In this document: positions 1-8,062 of the stretch, one piece after another | Position numbering within the stretch: position 1 is the stretch's first letter | Layout: the number at the start of each line of letters is the position of its first letter | Made by a program: the position numbers and the translations under genes | NCBI RefSeq assembly: GCF_023703325.1 | Contig: NZ_JAMQGM010000008.1 | Location: forward strand, 124,001 to 188,000 | Length of the DNA: 64,000 nt | Source: Streptomyces meridianus | Lineage (GTDB): Bacteria; Actinomycetota; Actinomycetes; Streptomycetales; Streptomycetaceae | Direction: 5' to 3' | Notes under the pieces: generated by a model | What the model saw: the letters and a program-made list of their open reading frames with translations, nothing else | Told to the model about the DNA's origin: nothing | Database searches by the model: none

Positions 1-515
1 GCCAGGTGCCGGTAGGCGGAGAACCACCCGGACTCCCAGTTCGCGCAGGAGACCACCCCGAAGCGGACGCCGTCGGTCCTGGCGTCATGGGCCGCGGTGG
101 TGCGGGTGCGTCCCACCGGCGAGGGCACGCCGGCCGCCGTGAAGCGGAAGAAGTACGCGGTGGCCGGCCGCAGTCCGCGGACGTCCGCCCTCACGGTGTG
201 GTCGCTCGACGCCCTTGCGGTCGCGCTGCCGCTCGCGACGATCCGGGCGAACTCCCGGTCCTCGGCGACCTCCCAGCCGACCGCGGTGTCCGGGCCCTTG
301 CCGGAACCGGGTACGGCGTCGGGCGAGGGCGTCACCCGGGTCCACAGCAGGACGCCGTCGGGAAGGGGGTCGCCGGAGGCGACACCGTGGCGGAACGCCG
401 GGAGATCGCCCACCGCGTGGGCGGTGGCGGGGCCGGCGAGCGGTAACAGGGCGGCGGAGGCGGCTACGGCCTTGACGACCGTGCGGCGAGAGGTGTGCGT
501 GTGGTCATCGGTCAC
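1..515 (-). CDS. phoD: PhoD-family alkaline phosphatase (5' part only, runs off window)
   Basis: Exported phosphodiesterase/phosphomonoesterase that releases phosphate outside the cell. The N-terminus is a twin-arginine signal (SRRTVVK, residues about 9-15) followed by a hydrophobic Ala/Leu stretch and an AHA-like cleavage site near residue 34. The PhoD N-terminal domain follows, with [19 protein letters not shown] and later [10 protein letters not shown]. The GTG at 515 is forced as start because TGA lies in frame three codons upstream. Only about 171 residues are inside the window; the catalytic metallophosphatase domain lies outside. Codon 24 (bases 444-446) is TTA, the rare leucine codon read by bldA tRNA in Streptomyces. 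A terminator-like hairpin separates it from the upstream DsbA-like gene. In S. coelicolor phoD is under PhoP phosphate control; no convincing PHO box is visible here. Confidence 0.88.
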   Translation of the reverse strand, partial: MTDDHTHTSRRTVVKAVAASAALLPLAGPATAHAVGDLPAFRHGVASGDPLPDGVLLWTRVTPSPDAVPGSGKGPDTAVGWEVAEDREFARIVASGSATARASSDHTVRADVRGLRPATAYFFRFTAAGVPSPVGRTRTTAAHDARTDGVRFGVVSCANWESGWFSAYRHL

Positions 516-543
516 GGCCGATCAGATTACTGACAGGTATGCG

Positions 544-580
544 AACGGGCGGGCGAATCCCGCGAATTCGCCCGCCCGTT
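544..580 (-). terminator. Hairpin terminator after the DsbA-like gene
   Basis: Perfect 15-bp inverted repeat (544-558 and 566-580) with a 7-nt loop, 13 bases past the stop codon of the DsbA-like gene and just before the phoD start. There is no clear U-tract, as is common in high-GC actinomycetes. Confidence 0.75.
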
Positions 581-592
581 GCCGCAGCGCCG

Positions 593-1444
593 CTACTGCT
601 TCGCCGCCAGGGCCTTGTCCACCGCGGTCCGGAACTGCTCCGGGGTCATCGGTGCCGTCTGGCCGCCCTCGGCCGTCACCTTGGCGCCGTCGATCTTGAT
701 CGTCGGGGTGCCGGTGACGTCCTTGGCCTGGAAGAACTTCTCGTTCATCTTCACGGCCCAGGTGTCGTAGGTGCTGTTGTTCACGGCCTTCTCGAACTTC
801 TGGTTGCCCTTGAGCGCGTCGACCTGCTGGGCGATCTTGATCAGGTGCTTGTCGTCGGAGAACGCGTCGACCGACTCCTCCGGGTGGTTCTTCGCGGAGT
901 ACAGCGCCTTCTTGTACTCGAGGAAAGCGTCCGGGCTGACGTTCAGGGCCGCCCCCAGGGCGCTGAGAGCGTTCTTGGAGCCGGTGCCCCGCTGGCTCTT
1001 GTCGCCGTCCAGGAACGTGCCGAACGTGAAGGACACCTTGTACTTGCCGTCCTTGATGTCCTTGATCAGCGTCTCACCGTTGGCCTGCTCGAACTGCGAG
1101 CAGATCGGGCACCGCATGTCCTCGTACACGTCCATCGTGTGCTTGGCCTTCGGATCCCCGACGACGACGGTGGTGCCGTTCGGGCCGCTGGAGTTGGCGG
1201 GCTTGGCGAAGTCCTTCGCCTTCGCTGCGGCGGTCCAGTTGCTGTTGTCGCCCTTGCCGCTGCCCTCGTCGCTCATATTGCTGACCGCCACACCGACACC
1301 CGCGGCAAGACCGAGGACGGCGACGATCGAGCCGCCGACGAGCAGCCGGCGGCGGATCCTGTCGCGCTTGGCCTGGCGCTCGCGCTCGGCGCGCAGCCGC
1401 TCACGGGCGGCCTGCTTGTTGGCGTGGCTGTTGCGGTTGCTCAT
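593..1444 (-). CDS. Membrane-anchored DsbA-like thioredoxin-fold protein
   Basis: Probable extracytoplasmic thiol-disulfide oxidoreductase of 283 residues. A short, very basic cytoplasmic head (RRRLLVGG) precedes one membrane segment at about residues 34-56, then a low-complexity linker and a DsbA-type thioredoxin fold. The active site is CPIC at 112-115 (EDMRCPICSQFE), and a cis-proline loop VTGTPT lies near residue 245. It closely resembles the protein encoded at 31454-32236 (same basic QAARERL-type head, same length class, CPAC active site), so the two are paralogues. A perfect hairpin follows it. In vivo direction (oxidase, isomerase or cytochrome maturation) cannot be decided from sequence. 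Confidence 0.85.
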   Translation of the reverse strand: MSNRNSHANKQAARERLRAERERQAKRDRIRRRLLVGGSIVAVLGLAAGVGVAVSNMSDEGSGKGDNSNWTAAAKAKDFAKPANSSGPNGTTVVVGDPKAKHTMDVYEDMRCPICSQFEQANGETLIKDIKDGKYKVSFTFGTFLDGDKSQRGTGSKNALSALGAALNVSPDAFLEYKKALYSAKNHPEESVDAFSDDKHLIKIAQQVDALKGNQKFEKAVNNSTYDTWAVKMNEKFFQAKDVTGTPTIKIDGAKVTAEGGQTAPMTPEQFRTAVDKALAAKQ

Positions 1445-1495
1445 GGTGGTGTTCCTGCTCCGTCGTGATCGTGGGTGGCTGCGGTCGTGCTCTCG

Positions 1496-2173
1496 TCAGA
1501 ACGACGGGCAGGGCGGTCCGCGGCGGACGACGGAGTGCACCAGGATCGGAGGGATACGGGTGGTGGGGGCGGCAGGCCGCGGCCGGGGCTCACGGCCCGG
1601 TCCGGCCGGCGACGCGCCCACCGCGGCCACAGCGGTGAGCAGCGGACGGAAGGCCGCGCCCGCGACGGCACACACCAGCCCGCCGAGCGCGGCCTCGCCG
1701 CGCCTCAGCCAGGCCGCGGCGGCGAGCCCCACCGCGACATGGGCGGCGAGCAGCAGCCAGGGCGTGGACGGCCCGGCCGGGAGCGCGACCGGCGCACCGG
1801 TCTCCCCGCCCGTGATCCGGGCCAGTGGCGCCCCGACGTGCCCGCCCGTGCACAGCACGTCCAGCCCGAGGGAGCGCAGCGGACCCGCGACCGGGCCCCC
1901 CGCCTCCCCGTAGCAGAGGTGCTGGCCCGTGGTGAAGACGGTGTCCGCCGCGAGCTCCAACGGCACCAGCAGCGCCGCGATCGAACGGAAACTGCGCTCC
2001 CGGCCGGCCAGGGCGTAGGCGATCAGGAACACGCCGGCCGCGAGTCCGCCCACGGTGACCGGGGGCAGCGGCGCCCCGGAGAGCAGGACGTGCGAGGCAG
2101 CGGACAGCGTCACGCAGAGCGCCGTGAAGAGCGCCGCGCGCAATGCCCGAAGCCGTCCTGCGGATATGTCCAT
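1496..2173 (-). CDS. Small integral membrane protein, unknown function
   Basis: A 225-residue protein with about five hydrophobic segments, near residues 10-28, 36-53, 62-80, 145-163 and 170-190. It has cysteines in the loop between segments 3 and 4 (GQHLCYGE and LDVLCTGG), the arrangement expected of a thiol-active membrane protein, and it sits immediately upstream of the DsbA-like gene on the same strand (51-base gap). A redox-partner role is therefore possible but is only inference. I do not recognise the family. ATG at 2173 is preceded by CACACT and 7 nt, so the mRNA may be leaderless. The tail is Pro/Arg-rich and ends in PCPSF. Confidence 0.7.
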   Translation of the reverse strand: MDISAGRLRALRAALFTALCVTLSAASHVLLSGAPLPPVTVGGLAAGVFLIAYALAGRERSFRSIAALLVPLELAADTVFTTGQHLCYGEAGGPVAGPLRSLGLDVLCTGGHVGAPLARITGGETGAPVALPAGPSTPWLLLAAHVAVGLAAAAWLRRGEAALGGLVCAVAGAAFRPLLTAVAAVGASPAGPGREPRPRPAAPTTRIPPILVHSVVRRGPPCPSF

Positions 2174-2247
2174 CGCGGAGAGTGTGCCATGCCTCTCGGT
2201 AAGAGGACCGTGAGATCCCCCGCCCGGGCAGATCCGGCGGGCACGGC

Positions 2248-3576
2248 TCAGCTCAGCCGGCCGTTGCGGAACAGGTCGACGAACATCTGGTGGTCGGCCC
2301 GCGCCCGGGCGCCGTAGGAGTGCGCGAACTCGACCAGCAGCTCCGCGAAGCCGTCCTCGTCCTCGGCGATGGCCGTGTCGATGGCCTCCTCGGTGGAGAA
2401 GGGGACGAGCGCGTGGCCGCTCTCGTCGTCCGCCGCCGCGTGCATGGTGGCCGTGGCCCGGCCCAGGTCGGCCACCACCGCGGCGATCTCGTCCGGGTCG
2501 TCGAGGTCGGTCCAGTCGAGGTCGACGGCGTACGGGGACACCTCGGCCACCAGCTGGCCGGCACCGTTCAGCTCGGTCCAGCCCAGCCACGGGTCGGCGT
2601 GGGCCTGCAGCGCCCGCTGGGAGATCACCGTGCGGTGCCCCTCGTGCCGGAAGTAGCCGCGCACCCGCTCGTCGGCGATGTAGCGGGAGACCGCCGGGGT
2701 CTGCGCCTGCTTCATGTAGATCACGACGTCGTTCTCGAGGGCGTCGCTGTTGCCCTCCAGGAGGATGTTGTACGACGGCAGGCCCGCGCTGCCGATGCCG
2801 ATGCCGCGGCGGCCGACGACGTCCTTGACCCGGTAGGAGTCCGGACGCGCCAGGCTGGCCTCGGGAAGCGTCTCGAGATAGTCGTCGAAGGCGGCGAGCA
2901 CCTTGTAGCGCTCGGCCGCGTCCAGCTCGATCGAGCCGCCGCCGGGGGCGAAGCGCCGTTCGAACTCGCGGATCTCGGTCATGGTGTCCAGCAGCCCGAA
3001 ACGCGTCAGGGAGCGGGCGTCGCGCAGCGCTCCGAGCAGCGGCCCCTCGGCGGTGTCCAGCGTGAAGGGCGGCACCTCCCCGTCCGGCGCGCCCTTGGCC
3101 AGCACACGGATGCGCTCGCGATAGGCGCTCGCGTACGTCCGGACCAGGCCGGTGATCTTCTCGTCGCTGAGCGCCTTGGCGTAGCCGATCAGCGCGACGG
3201 ACGCCGCGAACCGCTTGAGGTCCCAGGTGAAGGGGCCGACGTAGGCCTCGTCGAAGTCGTTGACGTTGAAGATCAGACGCCCGTGGGAGTTCATGTAGGT
3301 GCCGAAGTTCTCGGCGTGCAGATCGCCGTGGACCCATACCCGGGAGGTCTGCTCGTTCAGGAACGGGCCGGAGTCCTTCTCGTCCTCGAGATCGGAATAG
3401 AACAGGCAGGCAGTGCCCCGGTAGAAGGCGAACGCGGAGCCGGCCATCTTGCGGAACTTGACCTCGAAGGCGGCGGGATCCGCGGCGAGGAGCTCGCCGA
3501 AGGCTGCGTCGAACACGGCGAGAATCCTCTCGCCGCGCTCCTCGTCGTTGACTGCCGTGGCCTGCTGGAGCGACAT
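2248..3576 (-). CDS. DUF2252 family protein (kinase-like fold)
   Basis: A 442-residue cytoplasmic protein of the DUF2252 family. The family's hallmark region is present: WVHGDLHAENFGTYMNSHG followed by NVNDFDEAY. These resemble the HGDxHxxN catalytic loop and DFD metal site of aminoglycoside-phosphotransferase-like kinases. No substrate is established for the family. Start ATG 3576 has a purine-rich CCCACCAGGAGGCC-like site a few bases upstream. It is transcribed divergently from dnaE and stands alone; the downstream membrane protein gene is 74 bases away on the same strand. Confidence 0.88.
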   Translation of the reverse strand: MSLQQATAVNDEERGERILAVFDAAFGELLAADPAAFEVKFRKMAGSAFAFYRGTACLFYSDLEDEKDSGPFLNEQTSRVWVHGDLHAENFGTYMNSHGRLIFNVNDFDEAYVGPFTWDLKRFAASVALIGYAKALSDEKITGLVRTYASAYRERIRVLAKGAPDGEVPPFTLDTAEGPLLGALRDARSLTRFGLLDTMTEIREFERRFAPGGGSIELDAAERYKVLAAFDDYLETLPEASLARPDSYRVKDVVGRRGIGIGSAGLPSYNILLEGNSDALENDVVIYMKQAQTPAVSRYIADERVRGYFRHEGHRTVISQRALQAHADPWLGWTELNGAGQLVAEVSPYAVDLDWTDLDDPDEIAAVVADLGRATATMHAAADDESGHALVPFSTEEAIDTAIAEDEDGFAELLVEFAHSYGARARADHQMFVDLFRNGRLS

Positions 3577-3940
3577 GCGGTGGGCCTCCTGGTGGGACGA
3601 TGGACGAGCGGCGGCGGAACGCCGGAGCGGGTCGCGGCGAACAGCCGTTCCAGGTGTGCAACGGCCGGGCGGATCAGTGAGTGCCCGTCCGGTGTCAGGG
3701 GTCGGCCGTAAGCTGGGCCTGCGGTGCGGAAGTGCACGCAGGGGCGTGCGAAAGGACGAGCCGGGGAGCGCCCTGGCGGCAGGTACGCCGGGACACGACG
3801 TGAGTGCTGTGCGTCATCGGACGAGGTCGTGCCCGTGGTCCGTTCCCGATGCCGCGGCGGGTCGGCCGCAGCCGCGTTTGGGAGGGCCCCGAGGGATAGG
3901 GTGGAGGCTTCCCACGACTTGCTCCGGAGGTGCGTACCCG
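3577..3940. other. Divergent intergenic region between DUF2252 gene and dnaE
   Basis: 364 bases with no supportable gene. It holds the Shine-Dalgarno of the minus-strand DUF2252 gene at its left end and that of dnaE (CCGGAGG at 3924-3930) at its right end. TAGGGT at 3897-3902 matches an actinobacterial -10 hexamer and would give a dnaE leader of about 30 nt. No good -35 is seen at 17-18 bp spacing. Confidence 0.5.
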
Positions 3941-6900
3941 GTGGCCGACTCCTTTGTTCACCTGCACAATCACACCGAATACTCGATGCTCGACGGTGCG
4001 CAGAAGCTCAAGCCGATGTTCACCGAAGTCGCGCGTCAGGGCATGCCGGCGATCGCCATGAGCGATCACGGCAACATGTTCGGTGCGTACGAATTCTCCC
4101 AGGTGGCCAAGGACTTCGACGACGTCAAACCGATCATCGGCATCGAGGCGTACGTGGCGCCCTCCTCGCGCCGCAACCGCAAGCAGGAGTTCTGGGGTCC
4201 CGGCGGGCGACGCGCCATGTCCGACGACGGCGAAGGCTCCAAGGACGTCTCCGGCGGTGGCCGCTTCACCCACATGACGATGTGGGCGCGGAACATCCAG
4301 GGGCTGCGGAACCTCTTCTTCATGTCGACCGAGGCGTCGTACACGGGTCAGTTCCCGTCCGGCAAGCCCCGGATGGACATGGAGCTCATCTCGGAGCACG
4401 CGGACGGCATCATCGCCACGACCGGATGCCCGTCGGGTGCGATCCAGACCCGGTTGCGCCTGAACCAGTACGACGAGGCGCGCCAGGTCGCGGCGGCCTA
4501 TCAGGACATCTTCGGGAAGGAGAACTACTTCCTGGAACTGATGGACCACGACCTGGGCATCGAACGCGAGGTGCGGGACGGCCTGTTGCGCCTGGCGAAG
4601 GATCTGCAGCTCCCCCTGCTCGCGACGAACGACGCCCACTACGTCACCGAGGACCAGGCCGACGCCCACGACAACCTCCTGTGCATCGGTGTCGGCAAGA
4701 ACAAGGACGACCCCAACCGGTTCCGCTTCAACGGATCCGGCTACTACCTCAAGACGGCCGCACAGATGCGGGAGCTGTTCTCCGAACTGCCCGAGGCATG
4801 CGACAACACCCTGGTGATCGCGGAGCGCATCGAGTCGTACGACGAGGTCTTCGACTACGTCGACGAGATGCCGCAGTTCCCGGACGTCCCCGAGGGCGAG
4901 ACCCAGGAGTCGTGGCTGCGCAAGGAAGTCCTCAAGGGCCTCGTCATGCGCTACGGCGACCCGGTCCCGGCCGAGGTCATGGAGCGGTTCGAGACCGAGA
5001 TGAAGGTCATCGGCCCGATGGGCTTCTCCTCGTACTTCCTGGTGGTCGCGGACATCTGCCGGTACGCCCGGGACAACAGGATTCCGGTCGGTCCCGGCCG
5101 TGGTTCCGCGACCGGCTCGATCGTCGCCTATGCGACCCGCATCACCGAACTGTGTCCGCTCGAGCACGGGCTGCTGTTCGAGAGGTTCCTCAACCCCGAG
5201 CGCATCAACCCGCCGGATGTCGACCTCGACTTCGACGACCGCCGGCGCGACCAGATGGTCCGCTACGTCACCGAGAAGTACGGCGACGAGTTCACGGCCA
5301 TGGTCAACACGTTCGGCAAGATCAAGGCCAAGAACGCGATCAAGGACTCGTCGCGCATCCTCGGCTACCCCTTCGCGCACGGTGAGCGGATCACCAAGGC
5401 TCTGCCACCGGACGTGATGGGCAAGTCCATCCCCATCGCGGGCATCTTCGACCCGGAGCACCCCCGCTACGGCGAGGCCGGCGAAGTCCGGCAGATGTAC
5501 GAGAACGAGCCGGACGTCAAGAAGGTCATCGACACGGCCAAGGGCGTCGAGGGCCTGACCCGGGGCACCGGCGTCCACGCGGCCGCGGTCATCCTCTCCA
5601 AGACCAGGCTCACCGACCGGATCCCGCTGCACATGCGGGCATCGGACAGCGTGAAGATCACCGGCTTCGACTACCCCAGTTGCGAGAACATGGGGCTGGT
5701 CAAGATGGACTTCCTGGGGCTGCGGAACCTGGGTGTCATCGACCAGGCCATCGAGAACGTCCGGGAAAACCGCGGCGTGGACCTGTCCACCGAGAACATC
5801 CCCCTCGACGACACCCGGACGTACGAGCTGCTGGCGAGCGGCGACACCTTCGGTGTGTTCCAGCTCGACGGCGGTGGCATGCGCACCCTGCTCAAGCTGA
5901 TGGAACCCACCCGGTTCGAGGACATCGCAGCCGCCCTGGCCCTCTACCGGCCCGGCCCCATGGCCGCGAACGCGCACACCAACTACGCGCACCGCAAGAA
6001 CGGCCGTCAGCCGATCGAACCGATCCACCCGGAGCTGAAGGACCCGCTGGAGCCGATCCTCGGAACCACCTTCCACCTCCTGATCTACCAAGAGCAGATC
6101 ATGGCCATCGCCCGGCAGCTCGCCGGGTACACCCTCGGCGGTGCCGACCTGCTGCGACGTGCCATGGGCAAGAAGAAGCCCGAGGTGCTGGCCGCGGAGT
6201 GGGAGAAGTTCCACGGCGGCATGAGGGACAACGGCTACTCCGAGGAGTCCATCAAGGCTCTGTGGGACGTGATGCTCCCGTTCTCGGGTTACGCATTCAA
6301 CAAGTCCCACACCGCCGGCTACGGACTCGTCTCGTTCTGGACCGCGTACCTCAAGGCGAACTACCCGGCCGAGTACATGGCCGCGCTGCTCACGTCGGTC
6401 GGGGACGACAAGGACAAGGCAGCCGTCTACCTCGCCGACGCGCGGAAGATGGGGGTGCGCGTCCTGCAGCCGGACGTGAACGAGTCCGTGGCCGAGTTCA
6501 CCGCCGTCGGCGACGACGTGAGGTTCGGGCTCAGGTCGGTGCGCAACGTGGGCGACAACGTGATCGAGGCCCTGATCACCGCCCGCAAGTCGAAGGGGAA
6601 GTTCGCCTCGTTCGCCGACTTCATCGACAAGGCGGAGATCGCTGCCCTGAACAAGCGGGCCGTGGAGTCCTTGATCAAGGCCGGTGCGTTCGACTCCCTC
6701 GGACACACGCGCAAAGGTCTGACCGGGGTCCACGAGGACGCCATCGACGCCATCATCCCGGTGAAGAAGCAGGCTGCGTTCGGCCAGGACGACCTCTTCG
6801 CGGGAATGGGAGGGGACGATGGCGAGGAGCCGGCGTTCGGCCTCGACTTTCCCATCGACGAGTCGGAGTGGCCGCGCAAGCAACTCCTCGCCACCGAACG

Positions 6901-7507
6901 GGAGATGCTGGGACTGTACGTCTCGGCCCACCCGCTCGACGGTGCGGAGCACATTCTCGCCACTCACCGTGACGTGTCCATCGCCGAGCTTCTCGGATCC
7001 GGCCGCAACAGCGGCGATGTGAAGCTGTCCGGGCTGATCACCGGCGTGACCCGCAAGATGACCAAGCAGGGGAACCAGTGGGCGATCGTCAACCTCGCCG
7101 ACCGCGACGGCAGTCTCGAGGTGCTCTTCTTCCCCGCCGTCTACCAGCTCGTCCAGCATGCGTTGATCGAGGACAGTGTCATCAGCGTGAAGGGGAAGAT
7201 CGAAGACCGGGACGGCACGATCAACATCTTCGGACGGGAACTGGAGGTACTCGATGTGTCCTCCGCCGAGAGCGGTGGCAAGCCTCCGGTGCAGCTCTCC
7301 TTCCCCTACCACCGGATCAACGAGCCCGCCGTGGCCGAACTCAAGCGCATCGCCCTGGCGCACCCCGGGGACTTCCCCGTGCATCTGCGGGTGCGCACCC
7401 CGGACAAGACCCTGGTGTACGCACTGGGCATGCAGGTGAACGCGGACTCGATCGCCTCGGACATCAAGGGCAGCTTCGGACAGGAAGCCTGGAGGGGCCT
7501 CGTGTGA
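3941..7507 (+). CDS. dnaE: DNA polymerase III subunit alpha (replicative polymerase)
   Basis: Catalytic subunit of the chromosomal replicase, 1188 residues, the usual length for actinobacterial DnaE1. Domains in order: PHP domain with HLHNHT at 7-12 and AMSDHGN; polymerase palm/thumb with the catalytic aspartates in PDVDLDF (D426, D428) and D590 in LVKMDFLGLR; fingers including PGRGSATGS and GYAFNKSHTAGYG; a helix-hairpin-helix/tandem region; and a C-terminal OB-fold around residues 1020-1110 (SGLITGVTRKMTKQGNQWA). The GTG at 3941 is chosen because CCGGAGG lies 10 nt upstream and the protein then starts exactly at the PHP strand; the longer in-frame extension is not protein-like. A strong bidirectional hairpin follows the stop. 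It is monocistronic. Confidence 0.98.
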   Translation: MADSFVHLHNHTEYSMLDGAQKLKPMFTEVARQGMPAIAMSDHGNMFGAYEFSQVAKDFDDVKPIIGIEAYVAPSSRRNRKQEFWGPGGRRAMSDDGEGSKDVSGGGRFTHMTMWARNIQGLRNLFFMSTEASYTGQFPSGKPRMDMELISEHADGIIATTGCPSGAIQTRLRLNQYDEARQVAAAYQDIFGKENYFLELMDHDLGIEREVRDGLLRLAKDLQLPLLATNDAHYVTEDQADAHDNLLCIGVGKNKDDPNRFRFNGSGYYLKTAAQMRELFSELPEACDNTLVIAERIESYDEVFDYVDEMPQFPDVPEGETQESWLRKEVLKGLVMRYGDPVPAEVMERFETEMKVIGPMGFSSYFLVVADICRYARDNRIPVGPGRGSATGSIVAYATRITELCPLEHGLLFERFLNPERINPPDVDLDFDDRRRDQMVRYVTEKYGDEFTAMVNTFGKIKAKNAIKDSSRILGYPFAHGERITKALPPDVMGKSIPIAGIFDPEHPRYGEAGEVRQMYENEPDVKKVIDTAKGVEGLTRGTGVHAAAVILSKTRLTDRIPLHMRASDSVKITGFDYPSCENMGLVKMDFLGLRNLGVIDQAIENVRENRGVDLSTENIPLDDTRTYELLASGDTFGVFQLDGGGMRTLLKLMEPTRFEDIAAALALYRPGPMAANAHTNYAHRKNGRQPIEPIHPELKDPLEPILGTTFHLLIYQEQIMAIARQLAGYTLGGADLLRRAMGKKKPEVLAAEWEKFHGGMRDNGYSEESIKALWDVMLPFSGYAFNKSHTAGYGLVSFWTAYLKANYPAEYMAALLTSVGDDKDKAAVYLADARKMGVRVLQPDVNESVAEFTAVGDDVRFGLRSVRNVGDNVIEALITARKSKGKFASFADFIDKAEIAALNKRAVESLIKAGAFDSLGHTRKGLTGVHEDAIDAIIPVKKQAAFGQDDLFAGMGGDDGEEPAFGLDFPIDESEWPRKQLLATEREMLGLYVSAHPLDGAEHILATHRDVSIAELLGSGRNSGDVKLSGLITGVTRKMTKQGNQWAIVNLADRDGSLEVLFFPAVYQLVQHALIEDSVISVKGKIEDRDGTINIFGRELEVLDVSSAESGGKPPVQLSFPYHRINEPAVAELKRIALAHPGDFPVHLRVRTPDKTLVYALGMQVNADSIASDIKGSFGQEAWRGLV

Positions 7508-7570
7508 GTGCCCCCGGCTCCTCCGACGCCGCTCCCCGGCCGTGGGGCGGTTGCCGCTCCGCCGATGTCG

Positions 7571-7606
7571 CCCGAGGGCGCACCCGTCACCGGGTGCGCC
7601 CTCGGG
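7571..7606. terminator. Bidirectional terminator between dnaE and the small convergent gene
   Basis: Perfect 16-bp inverted repeat, arms 7571-7586 and 7591-7606, with a 4-nt loop (TCAC). It lies between the dnaE stop and the stop of the convergent 55-codon gene and could serve both. Confidence 0.85.
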
Positions 7607-7621
7607 TGCGTCGCGACAAGG

Positions 7622-7789
7622 TCAGTTGTGGCCGAAGCGCTTCTGCTGCTTGCGCGCCACGTCCGCCGGGCTGCCCTGGGCCTGCGACTGGCTCTGGCTG
7701 TGTGCCTCCATCGACGAGTTCCGCGAGTGCTCCTGGCTGCGCTCGGCGGCACTGCCCTGCTGCTTCCCGCGGTTCTTGTTCTTGGCCAT
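7622..7789 (-). CDS. Small hydrophilic protein, 55 residues, unknown
   Basis: Starts MAKNKNRGKQQGS and ends KQQKRFGHN. It is rich in Gln, Ser, Lys, Arg and Asn, with no hydrophobic core, cysteine or membrane segment, so it is probably disordered and basic. Coding character is supported by a perfect GGAGG 7-8 nt before the ATG, by third positions dominated by G/C, and by a perfect hairpin on its 3' side. I do not recognise the family. The composition recalls small basic nucleic-acid- or spore-associated peptides, but that is only a resemblance. Confidence 0.75.
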   Translation of the reverse strand: MAKNKNRGKQQGSAAERSQEHSRNSSMEAHSQSQSQAQGSPADVARKQQKRFGHN

Positions 7790-8062
7790 GATCGTGCCTC
7801 CTGTGAGGTTTCGGGAACAGCTCGCGGCTCCCCGGGATCAAGGGAGCGGAGCGTGTTCGCGCAATCACGTTCGCACGTGGCGACGATGAACGCATTTCGG
7901 GCAATTACCGTGTGTGAAAGGTGTGGTGGCCGCCGAGGCCCACGATCCGCCACGCCGAAGATCGAGTACCCGGCCCTAACCCCCCTGCGGTCGGGCAGAC
8001 TCGGGAGGCAGGAGCGGCAGAACCGTTACGGGGGCGCCGTGCTTCAGGGAAGAGGGTGCAAC

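Noticed and set aside
516..545. PHO box upstream of phoD (GTTCGCA-TACC-TGTCAGT)
   Set aside because: Spacing is 11 bp but the second unit matches the GTTCACC consensus at only about 3 of 7 positions; too weak to call.
3695..7384. Very long minus-strand open frame opposite dnaE
   Set aside because: Typical high-GC antisense shadow: no ribosome site, composition unlike a protein, and the plus-strand DnaE is unambiguous.
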